From positions 1-64,000 of the forward strand of contig VYCW01000012.1 of NCBI GenBank assembly GCA_009843735.1: a stretch of DNA of 64,000 nucleotides, given 5' to 3'. A model generated the notes under the pieces. The model worked only from the letters and a program-made list of their open reading frames with translations. It searched no databases and was not told the origin of the DNA. Source of the stretch: Acidimicrobiaceae bacterium (GTDB lineage Bacteria > Actinomycetota > Acidimicrobiia > Acidimicrobiales > Aldehydirespiratoraceae). This document shows, one piece after another, positions 46,686 to 54,638 of the stretch (position 1 is the first letter of the stretch; every line of letters begins with the position of its first letter). A program made the translations under genes and the position numbers.

Positions 46686-46994
46686 ATGTACGCAGTGGTC
46701 CAGACCGGCGGTAAGCAGTACCGCGTCGAGCAGGGCTCCACCATCGAGGTGGAGCGGGTCGCCGAGCCCGGCTCGGAGGTCTCGCTGCGCCCGGTGCTGG
46801 TCGTGGACGGTGACTCGGTGCTGGCTACTCCCGACGCTTTGGCCGGCAGCAGCGTCACCGCGGTGGTAGTCGACGAGCACCGCGGCCCCAAGATCCGGGG
46901 CTTCACCTACAAGTCCAAGAGCAACCAGCGTCGCCGGTGGGGTCACCGCCAGACGCTGGCCACCCTCGAGATCACCGACATCCGGAAGGGCTGA
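46686..46994 (+). CDS. rplU: 50S ribosomal protein L21
   Basis: L21 is a 23S rRNA-binding protein of the large subunit. The ATG at 46686 gives the canonical MYAVVQTGGKQYRVEQG beginning and 102 residues. The ORF-track start at 46680 adds two residues and would sit only 3 bases from the TAGTCT box. The conserved SKSNQRRRWGHRQ segment near the C terminus is present. It precedes rpmA by 6 bases, the universal order. Confidence 0.96.
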   Translation: MYAVVQTGGKQYRVEQGSTIEVERVAEPGSEVSLRPVLVVDGDSVLATPDALAGSSVTAVVVDEHRGPKIRGFTYKSKSNQRRRWGHRQTLATLEITDIRKG

Positions 46995-47000
46995 CCCGAT

Positions 47001-47258
47001 ATGTCCAAGACCAAGGGCGGGGGATCCACCCGCAACGGCCGCGACTCGAACGCGCAGCGCCTCGGGGTGAAGGTCTACGACGGCGGCCGGGTATTGGCCG
47101 GCGCCATCCTCGTGCGCCAGCGGGGCACCAGGATCCATCCGGGAACCAACGTGGGCAAGGGCGGCGACGACACCCTGTTCGCCAAGGCCGACGGCGTGGT
47201 GCGCTACGGCTCCCGCCGGGGCCGCAAGCTGGTCGAGGTCGTCCCCGCCGACGCCTAG
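47001..47258 (+). CDS. rpmA: 50S ribosomal protein L27
   Basis: L27 reaches the peptidyl transferase centre through its flexible N-terminal tail. The start [24 protein letters not shown] and the [23 protein letters not shown] segment are typical. The protein has 85 residues and no cleavable N-terminal extension. A strong GC inverted repeat begins 2 bases after the stop and probably ends the rplU-rpmA transcript. Confidence 0.97.
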   Translation: MSKTKGGGSTRNGRDSNAQRLGVKVYDGGRVLAGAILVRQRGTRIHPGTNVGKGGDDTLFAKADGVVRYGSRRGRKLVEVVPADA

Positions 47259-47260
47259 CA

Positions 47261-47282
47261 CCGGCCGGGCCGTCCCGGCCGG
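47261..47282 (+). terminator. GC-rich hairpin after rpmA
   Basis: CCGGCCGGG and CCCGGCCGG form a perfect 9-bp stem around a CCGT loop, directly after the rpmA stop. There is no T-tract, so this may act as an actinobacterial-type terminator or a 3' stabiliser. Confidence 0.6.
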
Positions 47283-47378
47283 CGGGTCCTGTCGTCGAGC
47301 TCCGTTCGACCGACAGGGCTTCGCCCTATCGTCGGTCGCCCGGACTCGCCGCCACCCGCCGGCCTTGCCGGTCGCGTC
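47275..47378 (+). repeat. Dispersed GC-rich intergenic repeat, copy A
   Basis: Block CCGGCCGGCGGGTCCTGTCG (47275-47294) is identical to 63066-63085. A second block at 47350-47378 matches 63084-63112 with a few changes. Here the two blocks are separated by 55 bp, whereas in copy B they are fused. Confidence 0.75.
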
Positions 47379-47434
47379 GTTCTTGGCGTTCCGGTCGGTC
47401 GCTCCGGTCGGTGCCTGTCGGGAGGGCCTCCGCT

Positions 47435-47440
47435 TAGTCT
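47435..47440 (+). promoter_or_regulatory. Leaderless -10 box for obg
   Basis: TAGTCT ends 6 bases before GTG 47447, the second of two consecutive GTG codons. Confidence 0.55.
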
Positions 47441-47446
47441 TAAGTG

Positions 47447-48739
47447 GTGTCCGGGTTTGTTGACGAGTGCAACCTTCACGTCACCGCGGGTGACGGCGGT
47501 GCCGGGTGCGTCGCTTTCCGCAGGGAGGCCCGGGTGGCCCGGGGCGGTCCTGCCGGTGGTGACGGCGGCCGCGGCGGCGACGTCTGGCTGGTCGCCGATC
47601 GCAACGTCGCCTCCCTGCTGGCCTTCCGGGACCACCCCCATCGCCGGGCCTCCAACGGCAAGCACGGCTCCGGTGGCAACCGCCACGGAGCCCGGGGCGA
47701 CGACCTGGATGTGAGGGTCCCCGTGGGCACTGTCGTGCTCGACCACACGGACCGGTCCCAGCTCGCCGACCTGTCGGAGCACGGTGAGCGCTGGCTGGCC
47801 GCGCACGCCGGCGACGGCGGTCGGGGCAACGCCCGGTTCCTGTCCAACCGGCGGCGGGCCCCGGCCTTCGCCGAGCAGGGCGAGTTCGGCGAGCAGCGCT
47901 GGCTGCGCCTGGAGTTGAAGCTGCTGGCCGATGTGGCCATCGTCGGCTTCCCCAACGTGGGCAAGTCCACGTTCATCAGCCGGGTGTCCGCGGCCAAGCC
48001 GAAGATCGCCGACTACCCCTTCACCACGCTGGAGCCCAACCTCGGGGTGGTCCGCCTCGACGACGACTTCGAGATGGTCCTGGCCGACATCCCCGGGCTG
48101 ATCGAGGGCGCCAGCGAGGGCCGCGGCCTGGGCCACCGGTTCCTGCGGCACGTCGAGCGGGCCCGCGTGCTGCTGGTGCTGATCGACCTCTGCGAGCTGG
48201 CCGGCTGCCGCCCCGACGAGCAGCTGTCGGTGCTGTTGCGGGAGCTGGGCCGGTACCGCCCGGAGCTGGCCGAGCGGCCCCGGCTGGTGGTGGGCAGCCG
48301 GGCCGACACCGCCCCCGCCGAGAGCTTCGGGTTCGCGGGCGGCCGCCTGTCGTCGGTCACGGGCGAGGGCGTGTCCGAGGTGCTCGGCGAGCTCAGCCGG
48401 ATGGTGACCGGGGCCCGGGTCAGTGAGCCGGCTGTCGAGGCCCCGGTGGTGCACCGGCCCCTGCCGCACGCTCAGGAGGTGGCGATCGTCCGCGGCGATG
48501 ACGGCGCGTGGACGGTGCGCGGCCGGGCCGCGGCGCGGGCGGTGGCCCTCAGCGACCTGACCGACCCCGGCGCGCAGGCCTACGTCCAGGACCGGCTGCG
48601 CAGCCTCGGAGTCGAGCGGGCCCTGGCGAGGGCCGGCGCGGTCACAGGCGACGAGGTGCGCATCGGCGACTTCAGCTTCACGTACTACGACGACACCGAG
48701 GCCACCGTGTCCGGCGGTATGGGCGGGAGCGACCGATGA
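47447..48739 (+). CDS. obgE: GTPase Obg/CgtA
   Basis: Obg is a ribosome-assembly GTPase. The glycine-rich Obg fold (SGFVDECNLHVTAGDGGAGC...GGDGGRGG) is followed by the G domain with G1 GFPNVGKST and G3 DIPG. The usual G4 NKxD appears as SRAD in VVGSRADTAP, a notable departure that could alter guanine specificity. A C-terminal OCT-like domain follows. GTG 47447 is chosen over 47444 because a TAGTCT box lies 6 bases upstream. It is coupled to proB by ATGA. Confidence 0.94.
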   Translation: MSGFVDECNLHVTAGDGGAGCVAFRREARVARGGPAGGDGGRGGDVWLVADRNVASLLAFRDHPHRRASNGKHGSGGNRHGARGDDLDVRVPVGTVVLDHTDRSQLADLSEHGERWLAAHAGDGGRGNARFLSNRRRAPAFAEQGEFGEQRWLRLELKLLADVAIVGFPNVGKSTFISRVSAAKPKIADYPFTTLEPNLGVVRLDDDFEMVLADIPGLIEGASEGRGLGHRFLRHVERARVLLVLIDLCELAGCRPDEQLSVLLRELGRYRPELAERPRLVVGSRADTAPAESFGFAGGRLSSVTGEGVSEVLGELSRMVTGARVSEPAVEAPVVHRPLPHAQEVAIVRGDDGAWTVRGRAAARAVALSDLTDPGAQAYVQDRLRSLGVERALARAGAVTGDEVRIGDFSFTYYDDTEATVSGGMGGSDR

Positions 48740-49854
48740 CTTCGGAGCCCGCGGTTCGGACCATCGTGGCCAAGATCGGTACGTCGTCGGTCACCGACGA
48801 GGCCGGCGCGATCGACCGCGCCCCGATCGAGAAGTTCTGCAACGAGGTGGTCGCCCTGCGTTCACGGGGCTGCCGGGTGGTGGTCGTGACCAGCGGCGCC
48901 ATCGCGGCCGGGCTCCCCGAGCTCGGCATGGGCGGCGAGCGGCGGCCGTCCAGCATGGAGACGCTTCAGGCGGTGGCCACCGTCGGCCAGAGCGCGCTCA
49001 TGGGCATGTACCGCGAGGTGTTCTCCGGCCTGGGAGTGGTGGCCGGTCAGGTGCTGCTGGTGCCCCTCGACTTCGTGATCCGCACCCAGTACGTGCACGC
49101 CGGAACCACATTGCGCAAGCTGCTGGACTTGGGCGTGGTGCCCGTCGTCAACGAGAACGACGCGGTGGCCGACGACGAAATCCGGTGGGGCGACAACGAC
49201 CGGCTGGCCGCGCTGGTGGCCAACCTGGTCCAGGCCGATCTGCTGGTGCTGCTGACCGACACCGCGGGGGTCCTCACCGAGGACCCCCGCCGCAACTCCG
49301 AGGCTTCGCTGATCGAGGAGATCGTCGAGTTCGACCACCATCTCCAGCGCCGGGTCGGGGGCGCCGGAACGGACCGGGGCAGCGGCGGCATGGCCTCCAA
49401 GCTCACCGCGGCCCGGGTTGCCTCGCTGTCGGGGGTGCCCACCGTGATCGCCGATGCCAAGCGACCCGGGGTGCTCGTCGACGCCGAGGCCGGCGTGGCC
49501 GGGGTGGGAACGCTGGTGCGGGCCTCGCCCGAGCGGCTGCCGGCCCGCAAGCTGTGGATCGGCTTCGCGGTCGGCTCGCAGGGCGAGGTCAAGGTCGACT
49601 CGGGGGCCCGGGCCGCGCTTGAGCGGGGCAAGTCGCTGCTCGCCATCGGTGTGCGGTCGGTGTCGGGAACCTTCGACGCGGGCGCGCCGGTGGAGGTGCG
49701 CGAGGCCGGGGGAGAGGTGTTCGCCAAGGGCCTCGCCCGCCACAGCAGCGACGAGCTGCAAACCGCAGCCGGCCGCCGCCGCGAGGACCTGCCCCCCGGC
49801 GCCCCCCACGTGGTGATCCACGCCAACGACCTAGTAGTTCTGCCAGGCTCCTAG
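48736..49854 (+). CDS. proB: Glutamate 5-kinase
   Basis: ProB phosphorylates glutamate in the first step of proline synthesis. The amino acid kinase domain starts VAKIGTSSVTDEAG and contains VVVTSGAIAAG, NENDAVADDEIRWGDND and TDRGSGGMASKL. A C-terminal PUA domain follows (VKVDSGARAALERGKSLLAIGV). The 372-residue length is normal. It overlaps obg by 4 bases. The next step, proA, is 2.5 kb away beyond pspA and murJ on the other strand. Confidence 0.96.
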   Translation: MTSEPAVRTIVAKIGTSSVTDEAGAIDRAPIEKFCNEVVALRSRGCRVVVVTSGAIAAGLPELGMGGERRPSSMETLQAVATVGQSALMGMYREVFSGLGVVAGQVLLVPLDFVIRTQYVHAGTTLRKLLDLGVVPVVNENDAVADDEIRWGDNDRLAALVANLVQADLLVLLTDTAGVLTEDPRRNSEASLIEEIVEFDHHLQRRVGGAGTDRGSGGMASKLTAARVASLSGVPTVIADAKRPGVLVDAEAGVAGVGTLVRASPERLPARKLWIGFAVGSQGEVKVDSGARAALERGKSLLAIGVRSVSGTFDAGAPVEVREAGGEVFAKGLARHSSDELQTAAGRRREDLPPGAPHVVIHANDLVVLPGS

Positions 49855-49879
49855 AACAGCCGGCCGAGCTGGATCGGCG

Positions 49880-50647
49880 TCAGTCCTCGGTGGTCTCGCC
49901 CTGGGTGATCTCGGCCTGTGCCGGTGACATGCCGAGTTGCTCGCGAATCTCGGTCAACCGGGCCTTGGCCTCCTGGTTGCGGGCCGCGGCTTCGATCTCC
50001 AGCATCCGGCCCTCGGTGCTGGTCTCCTCCACCAGTTCGGACGCGCCCTTGGCTTTGGCGTAGCGGGCCTCGATCTTGTCCCGGACCTCGGCCAGGGTGG
50101 GGACGTCCTCGCCGACGGCCTCCGACAGGGTGCTCATGGCCTCGTTCATCTGCTCCTGCATGCGGGCCTGGTCGAGTTGCCCGAGCAGCTTCTGGCGCTC
50201 GCTGAGCTTCTCCTGGAGGCTGAGCGCGTTCTGGGAGACGGCCGCCTTGGCCTGGTCGGCGGCCTCGGAGGTCTGGAACAGCAGGCTCTTGAGGCTCTCG
50301 ATCTCCTCCTCGAGGGTGATCAGCCGGCCCGCGAGCTGCTCGGCCGCATTCGTGTAGGACGCCGCCTTCTCGTCGTCACCGGACTGGGTGGCCTCCTCGG
50401 CCATCATTATCGCCTGGCGTGCGTTGCGGTTGACTCGCTCCAGCTCCGAGAGGGACCGGTTGAGGCGGATCTCGGTCTGCTTGTGGTTGGCGATCACGTT
50501 CGCGGCTTGGTCCTTGAGCCGCCGATGCTGCTCGCGGGCCTCGCCGATGGCCTGTTCAAGCTGGATCTTGGGGTCGGCGCTCTCCTCGAGCCGCCCCGCC
50601 AATCGGGCAGTCAAGTACTTCCAGCGGCGCTTTAGGAGCTTCCACAT
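49880..50647 (-). CDS. pspA: PspA/IM30 family membrane-stress protein
   Basis: PspA/IM30 proteins form ESCRT-III-like helical assemblies on stressed membranes. The 255-residue protein is nearly all coiled-coil helix (MWKLLKRRWKYLTARLAGRLEE onward), with the N-terminal amphipathic helix conserved and a short helix near the C terminus. The closest remembered relative is the mycobacterial 35-kDa protein (Rv2744c). It follows murJ, and on the minus strand TAGAGT ends 7 bases before its ATG. It converges with proB. Confidence 0.92.
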   Translation of the reverse strand: MWKLLKRRWKYLTARLAGRLEESADPKIQLEQAIGEAREQHRRLKDQAANVIANHKQTEIRLNRSLSELERVNRNARQAIMMAEEATQSGDDEKAASYTNAAEQLAGRLITLEEEIESLKSLLFQTSEAADQAKAAVSQNALSLQEKLSERQKLLGQLDQARMQEQMNEAMSTLSEAVGEDVPTLAEVRDKIEARYAKAKGASELVEETSTEGRMLEIEAAARNQEAKARLTEIREQLGMSPAQAEITQGETTED

Positions 50648-50654
50648 GGCTCAA

Positions 50655-50660
50655 ACTCTA
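50655..50660 (-). promoter_or_regulatory. Leaderless -10 box for pspA using the murJ stop codon
   Basis: On the minus strand TAGAGT ends 7 bases before the pspA ATG. Its TAG is the murJ stop codon. Confidence 0.55.
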
Positions 50661-52322
50661 GTCCCGCGAGGTCCATAGCGCCTTTCGTAGGGGTTGGAGC
50701 AGGAGGTCGGCTTCGGGTATGCCGCTTCGGAAGGCCACCAGCGCGTAGACCAGAACCGCGGCCCCGCCCACCAGCGGCGCCGACAGGATGGACGGCCAGC
50801 CGTCCACCACCAGCTTGAGCGCGGCGGTCGCCGCGAAGGAGACCGCCGCGGCCGTTGCCGGGGCCCGCAACGCTGATCGCACCGCCTTGGGGAAGCCGAA
50901 CCGGCGCGACAGCAGGGCGATTTCCGTCCATGCCGCCACCGCCGATCCCACCGCCAACCCGACCGCCCCCAGACGCACCACATCGTCGAGTGCCCGCTCG
51001 GCTGCGGGCAGCGCCCAGGCCAAGCCCAGGGCGTCGGCCGCGCCGACCAGGCCGTCGGAGCCCACCACGATCCGGTCCAGCGGGAACATCACGAGCGTGC
51101 CGACGGCGGCCGCCACCACCACCCGGACGGTGGCGATGCGAGCGGGCCCGGCGGTGTCGCCCCGGGCGTAGCAGGCGTTCTGGAGCACCCGGCTCACGCC
51201 GGTAGCGGGCAACCCCAGCGCGTAGGCCGCGATCACGAACCAGACCAGCACCGTGTCGGCCGACCCGAACACCCCGCCCTCGAACAGCAGGCTCACGATC
51301 AGGTCGCCCGCCGCGACGTAGACCGCGGCCGCCAGCAGCATCCAGAACGCCACCCGGTGCATGGCCGCCCGGGACCGGGCCGCCAGCGCAGCCGGGTCAC
51401 CGGCCAGCCGCGACATCTCCGGCAGCTCGGCCGCGGCGACGCTCATGGCGAACAGGCTCACCGGCAGCATGTACAGGATCTGGGCCCGGTACAGGGCGGC
51501 CACCGCCCCGGTGGCCAGCAGCGAGGCCAGCATCAAGTCGACGTACGCCGACACCTGCACCACGCCCCGCCCCAGCACGGCCGGACCGAACCGGCGCCGG
51601 ATCTCGCCCAGTCCTGCGTGGTCCCGCATCCAGCGCAGCCGCAGCCCCCGGGCCAGGCGCATGGTGAGCGGGAGCTGAACCAGCAGCTGGGCCAGACCGC
51701 CGCCGGCCACCCCCCAGGCCAGGGCACGGGCCACGCCGTCGAGGTCGAAGGCCAGGATCCAGGCCACCACCAGCGCCCCCACCTGGACCGCGTTCCACAG
51801 CACCGGCGCGGCGTACGACACAAAGAAGCGGCGGTGGCTGTTGAGCACGCCCAGGCACCACGCCGACAGCACCGCGAAGCCGGTGCCCAGCGCAGTTATC
51901 CGGACCAGCGACACCGCCAGCTCGAAGCGGTCGCCCTCGAGGCCGGGCGCCAGCACGAAGGTGATGGGCCGGGCCAACGTGACGATCAGCGCCACCGCCA
52001 ACCCCACGACGGTCATCAGCGCGGCAGCCACCGCGCCGGCCACCCGGCCCGGATCCTCGGCGTCGCCGCCCTCATCGGCGGCCTCGTCGAGCAGGCGGCT
52101 GTAGACGGGCACGAAACTGGCGGACAGCACACCCTCGCCCAGCAGGTTCTGGAGCATGTTGGGGATGCGCATGGCCACCGCGAAGGCGTCGCCGGCCGCC
52201 GTGTTGCCCAGCAGCCGGGAGGCGACGGTCTCGCGGCCCAAGCCGGCCAGGCGGCTGGCGCCGATCCCAAGCGCCACCAGCAGCGGACCCGACGCCCGCC
52301 GCGGCCGTTTCGGCTCAGTCAC
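50658..52322 (-). CDS. murJ: Lipid II flippase MurJ
   Basis: MurJ flips lipid II across the membrane for peptidoglycan synthesis. The 554-residue MVF-family protein has about 14 helices. Characteristic are the first-helix region GIGASRLAGLGRETVASRLLG, RIPNMLQNLLGEGVLSASFVPV and QILYMLPVSLFAMSVAAAELPEM. The start GTG (52322) has no good ribosome binding site, and a possible 8-residue upstream ORF ends 4 bases before it. No large cytoplasmic kinase-like extension, as in mycobacterial MviN, is present. Confidence 0.94.
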   Translation of the reverse strand: MTEPKRPRRASGPLLVALGIGASRLAGLGRETVASRLLGNTAAGDAFAVAMRIPNMLQNLLGEGVLSASFVPVYSRLLDEAADEGGDAEDPGRVAGAVAAALMTVVGLAVALIVTLARPITFVLAPGLEGDRFELAVSLVRITALGTGFAVLSAWCLGVLNSHRRFFVSYAAPVLWNAVQVGALVVAWILAFDLDGVARALAWGVAGGGLAQLLVQLPLTMRLARGLRLRWMRDHAGLGEIRRRFGPAVLGRGVVQVSAYVDLMLASLLATGAVAALYRAQILYMLPVSLFAMSVAAAELPEMSRLAGDPAALAARSRAAMHRVAFWMLLAAAVYVAAGDLIVSLLFEGGVFGSADTVLVWFVIAAYALGLPATGVSRVLQNACYARGDTAGPARIATVRVVVAAAVGTLVMFPLDRIVVGSDGLVGAADALGLAWALPAAERALDDVVRLGAVGLAVGSAVAAWTEIALLSRRFGFPKAVRSALRAPATAAAVSFAATAALKLVVDGWPSILSAPLVGGAAVLVYALVAFRSGIPEADLLLQPLRKALWTSRD

Positions 52323-52326
52323 GTGA

Positions 52327-52353
52327 TCAGTCGCTGCTCGCAGGGTCCTTCAT
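52327..52353 (-). CDS. Possible 8-residue upstream ORF in the murJ leader
   Basis: ATG at 52353 opens an 8-codon frame (MKDPASSD) whose TGA ends 4 bases before the murJ GTG. A TAGCCT box ends 10 bases before this ATG. Ribosomes finishing here could reinitiate at murJ. It could also be chance. Confidence 0.25.
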   Translation of the reverse strand: MKDPASSD

Positions 52354-52363
52354 GTGGGGGGCG

Positions 52364-52369
52364 AGGCTA
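52364..52369 (-). promoter_or_regulatory. Candidate -10 box for murJ
   Basis: TAGCCT on the minus strand predicts a transcript start near 52357 and a leader of about 35 nt for murJ. It is back-to-back with the proA box. Confidence 0.5.
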
Positions 52370-52383
52370 GCCGCGCTGCCCTA

Positions 52384-52389
52384 TAGCCT
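52384..52389 (+). promoter_or_regulatory. Leaderless -10 box for proA
   Basis: TAGCCT ends 6 bases before the proA ATG. The bases immediately before extend it to TATAGCCT. Confidence 0.6.
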
Positions 52390-52395
52390 GAGACG

Positions 52396-53727
52396 ATGAG
52401 CAGCGCAGCAACCACCGTCAGACCGTCAGCCGCGCCCGCAGAGACCGCCGACCCGCCCGCCAACGACCCGGCCGCCGAGCCCGCCACCGCGACGCCGGTC
52501 GCCGAGCTGGCCGCCCGGGCCAAGGCCGCCTCCAGGCTGATGGCAGCCGCGTCGACCGCGGCCAAGGACGCCGCGCTCGCCGCGGCCGCCGACGCGCTGG
52601 TGGCCCGCACCGACGAGATCTGCGCGGCCAACGCCGTCGACGTCGCCCGGGCCGAGGCCGACGGCACCCCGGCGGCCCTCGTCGACCGCCTCCGCCTGTC
52701 ACCGGCCCGCATCGAGGCCATGGCCGACGGCCTGCGGCAGATCGCGGCCCGCCGCGACCCCATCGGCGAGGTGGCCGACGGCTGGGTCCGCCCCAACGGC
52801 CTGCGCATCGAGCGGGTCCGGGTCCCCCTCGGCGTGGTGGCCATCATCTATGAGAGCCGCCCCAACGTCACCTCCGACGCAGCCGGCCTGTGCCTCAAGT
52901 CGGGCAACGCCGCCTTCCTGCGAGGTTCGTCGTCAGCGATCACCTCGAACCTGGCCATCGCGGCCGCCATCCGCGACGCAATCGACTCAGCCGGCCTGCC
53001 CGCCGACGCCCTCATCCTGGTCGAGGACACGTCGCGGGCCGCCGCGGTGGAGTTCATGCAGCAGAACGACTACATCGACTGCCTGATCCCGCGGGGCGGG
53101 CCGTCGCTCATCGCGTCCATCCTCGAGCACGCCACCGTGCCCGTGGTGATCGACGGCGCCGGCAACTGCCACGCCTACGTCGACGCCACCGCCGACCTCG
53201 ACACCGCCCTCAACATCGTCGTCAACGGCAAGACGCAGCGGCCGGGAGTGTGCAACGCCCTGGAGTCGCTGGTGGTCCACTCGGCGGTCGCGGACGAGTT
53301 CCTGCAGAGGGCCGCAGCCGCCCTGGACGGCGTCGAGCTGATCGGCGACGAGCGGGCCCGCCGGGCGGTCCCGTCGATGGGGCAGGCCACCGCGGCCGAC
53401 CACGCCACCGAGTTCCTCGACCTCAAGTTGTCGGTGAGAGTTGTGGACACCCTCGACGAGGCCATCGCCCACGTGAACGACAACGGGTCGGGCCACTCCG
53501 AGACCATCATCACCTCCGACATCGCGGCCGCCGACCGGTTCACCACCGAGGTCGACGCGGCCGCCGTGCTGGTCAACGCGTCCACCCGGTTCGTGGACGG
53601 CGAGGAGTTCGGCTTCGGCGCCGAGATCGGGATCAGCACCCAGAAGCTCCACGCCCGGGGTCCGATGGGTCTCGACCAGTTGACCACCCTCAAGTTCGTC
53701 GTGCGCGGCGAAGGCCACATCCGCTAG
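52396..53727 (+). CDS. proA: Gamma-glutamyl phosphate reductase
   Basis: ProA reduces glutamyl phosphate to glutamate semialdehyde in proline synthesis. The aldehyde dehydrogenase-like fold shows PLGVVAIIYESRPNVTSDAAGLCLKSGNA, the catalytic cysteine in QRPGVCNALESLV and EEFGFGAEIGISTQK near the end. The 443-residue length includes an alanine- and proline-rich N-terminal extension of about 35 residues. The start follows a TAGCCT box by 6 bases. Confidence 0.96.
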   Translation: MSSAATTVRPSAAPAETADPPANDPAAEPATATPVAELAARAKAASRLMAAASTAAKDAALAAAADALVARTDEICAANAVDVARAEADGTPAALVDRLRLSPARIEAMADGLRQIAARRDPIGEVADGWVRPNGLRIERVRVPLGVVAIIYESRPNVTSDAAGLCLKSGNAAFLRGSSSAITSNLAIAAAIRDAIDSAGLPADALILVEDTSRAAAVEFMQQNDYIDCLIPRGGPSLIASILEHATVPVVIDGAGNCHAYVDATADLDTALNIVVNGKTQRPGVCNALESLVVHSAVADEFLQRAAAALDGVELIGDERARRAVPSMGQATAADHATEFLDLKLSVRVVDTLDEAIAHVNDNGSGHSETIITSDIAAADRFTTEVDAAAVLVNASTRFVDGEEFGFGAEIGISTQKLHARGPMGLDQLTTLKFVVRGEGHIR

Positions 53728-53751
53728 CGGCCCAACGGGGACTGATCGCAA

Positions 53752-54633
53752 GTGTCGCACCGCTTCACCGATGTCGACGCGGTCCGTGAGGGCCTCTCCA
53801 AGGTCGACTACCTCTGCGACTCCGGCCTGGCCGGAGTGGTCTACCTGGCCGACCGCCTCGACAAGCCCGTGCTGGTGGAGGGCCCGGCCGGCACCGGCAA
53901 GACCCAGCTGGCCAAGAGCGTGGCCGAGATCACCGGCAGCCGGCTCATCCGCCTGCAGTGCTACGAGGGCCTCGACGAGGCCCGGGCGCTCTACGAGTGG
54001 AACTACAAGAAGCAGCTACTGCGCATCCAGACCGAGCGCGAGGCCGACGTGGAATGGGACAACATCTCCACCGACATCTTCTCCGACGAGTTCCTGCTGA
54101 CCCGGCCGCTGCTGGAGGCCATCAGGGCCACCGACCCGATCGTGCTGCTGATCGACGAGGTCGACCGGGTCGAGGTGGAGACCGAGGCCCTGCTGCTGGA
54201 GATCCTCAGCGAGTACCAGGTGTCGATCCCGGAGCTGGGCACCATGGAGGCGGTGCAGGTGCCGCTGGTGTTCCTCACCTCCAACAACACCCGCGAGCTG
54301 AGCGAGGCCCTCAAGCGGCGCTGCCTTTACCTGCACATCGACTACCCGTCGATGGAGCGCGAGAAGGAGATCGTGCTGGCCAAGGTCCCCGACATAACCG
54401 AGAACCTGGCCGACCAGGTGGCCCGGGTGGTCCGCTCGATCCGGCGGCTGGAGCTCAAGAAGCCGCCGTCGGTGTCGGAGACCCTCGACTGGGCCCGCAC
54501 GCTGGTCCTGCTGGGCGTGCAGCACATCGACGCCGACGTGGCCGCCGAGACAGTGAACATCCTGCTGAAGTACCAGAGCGACATCGCCAAGGCGAACAAG
54601 GAACTGGCGACCGTCGAGGGCATCGAGCCCTAG
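53752..54633 (+). CDS. MoxR-family AAA+ ATPase (CoxD-like)
   Basis: MoxR ATPases help assemble or activate partner complexes, usually with a VWA protein. The 293-residue protein has Walker A GPAGTGKTQLAK, Walker B VLLIDEVDR and the sensor LTSNNTRELSEALKRRC. GTG start at 53752. The VWA gene begins 5 bases after its stop. The pairing and the segment LQCYEGLDEARALYEWNY match CoxD, which in CO dehydrogenase gene clusters acts on the molybdenum enzyme. No dehydrogenase genes are in this window. Confidence 0.92.
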   Translation: MSHRFTDVDAVREGLSKVDYLCDSGLAGVVYLADRLDKPVLVEGPAGTGKTQLAKSVAEITGSRLIRLQCYEGLDEARALYEWNYKKQLLRIQTEREADVEWDNISTDIFSDEFLLTRPLLEAIRATDPIVLLIDEVDRVEVETEALLLEILSEYQVSIPELGTMEAVQVPLVFLTSNNTRELSEALKRRCLYLHIDYPSMEREKEIVLAKVPDITENLADQVARVVRSIRRLELKKPPSVSETLDWARTLVLLGVQHIDADVAAETVNILLKYQSDIAKANKELATVEGIEP

Positions 54634-54638
54634 AGGCC

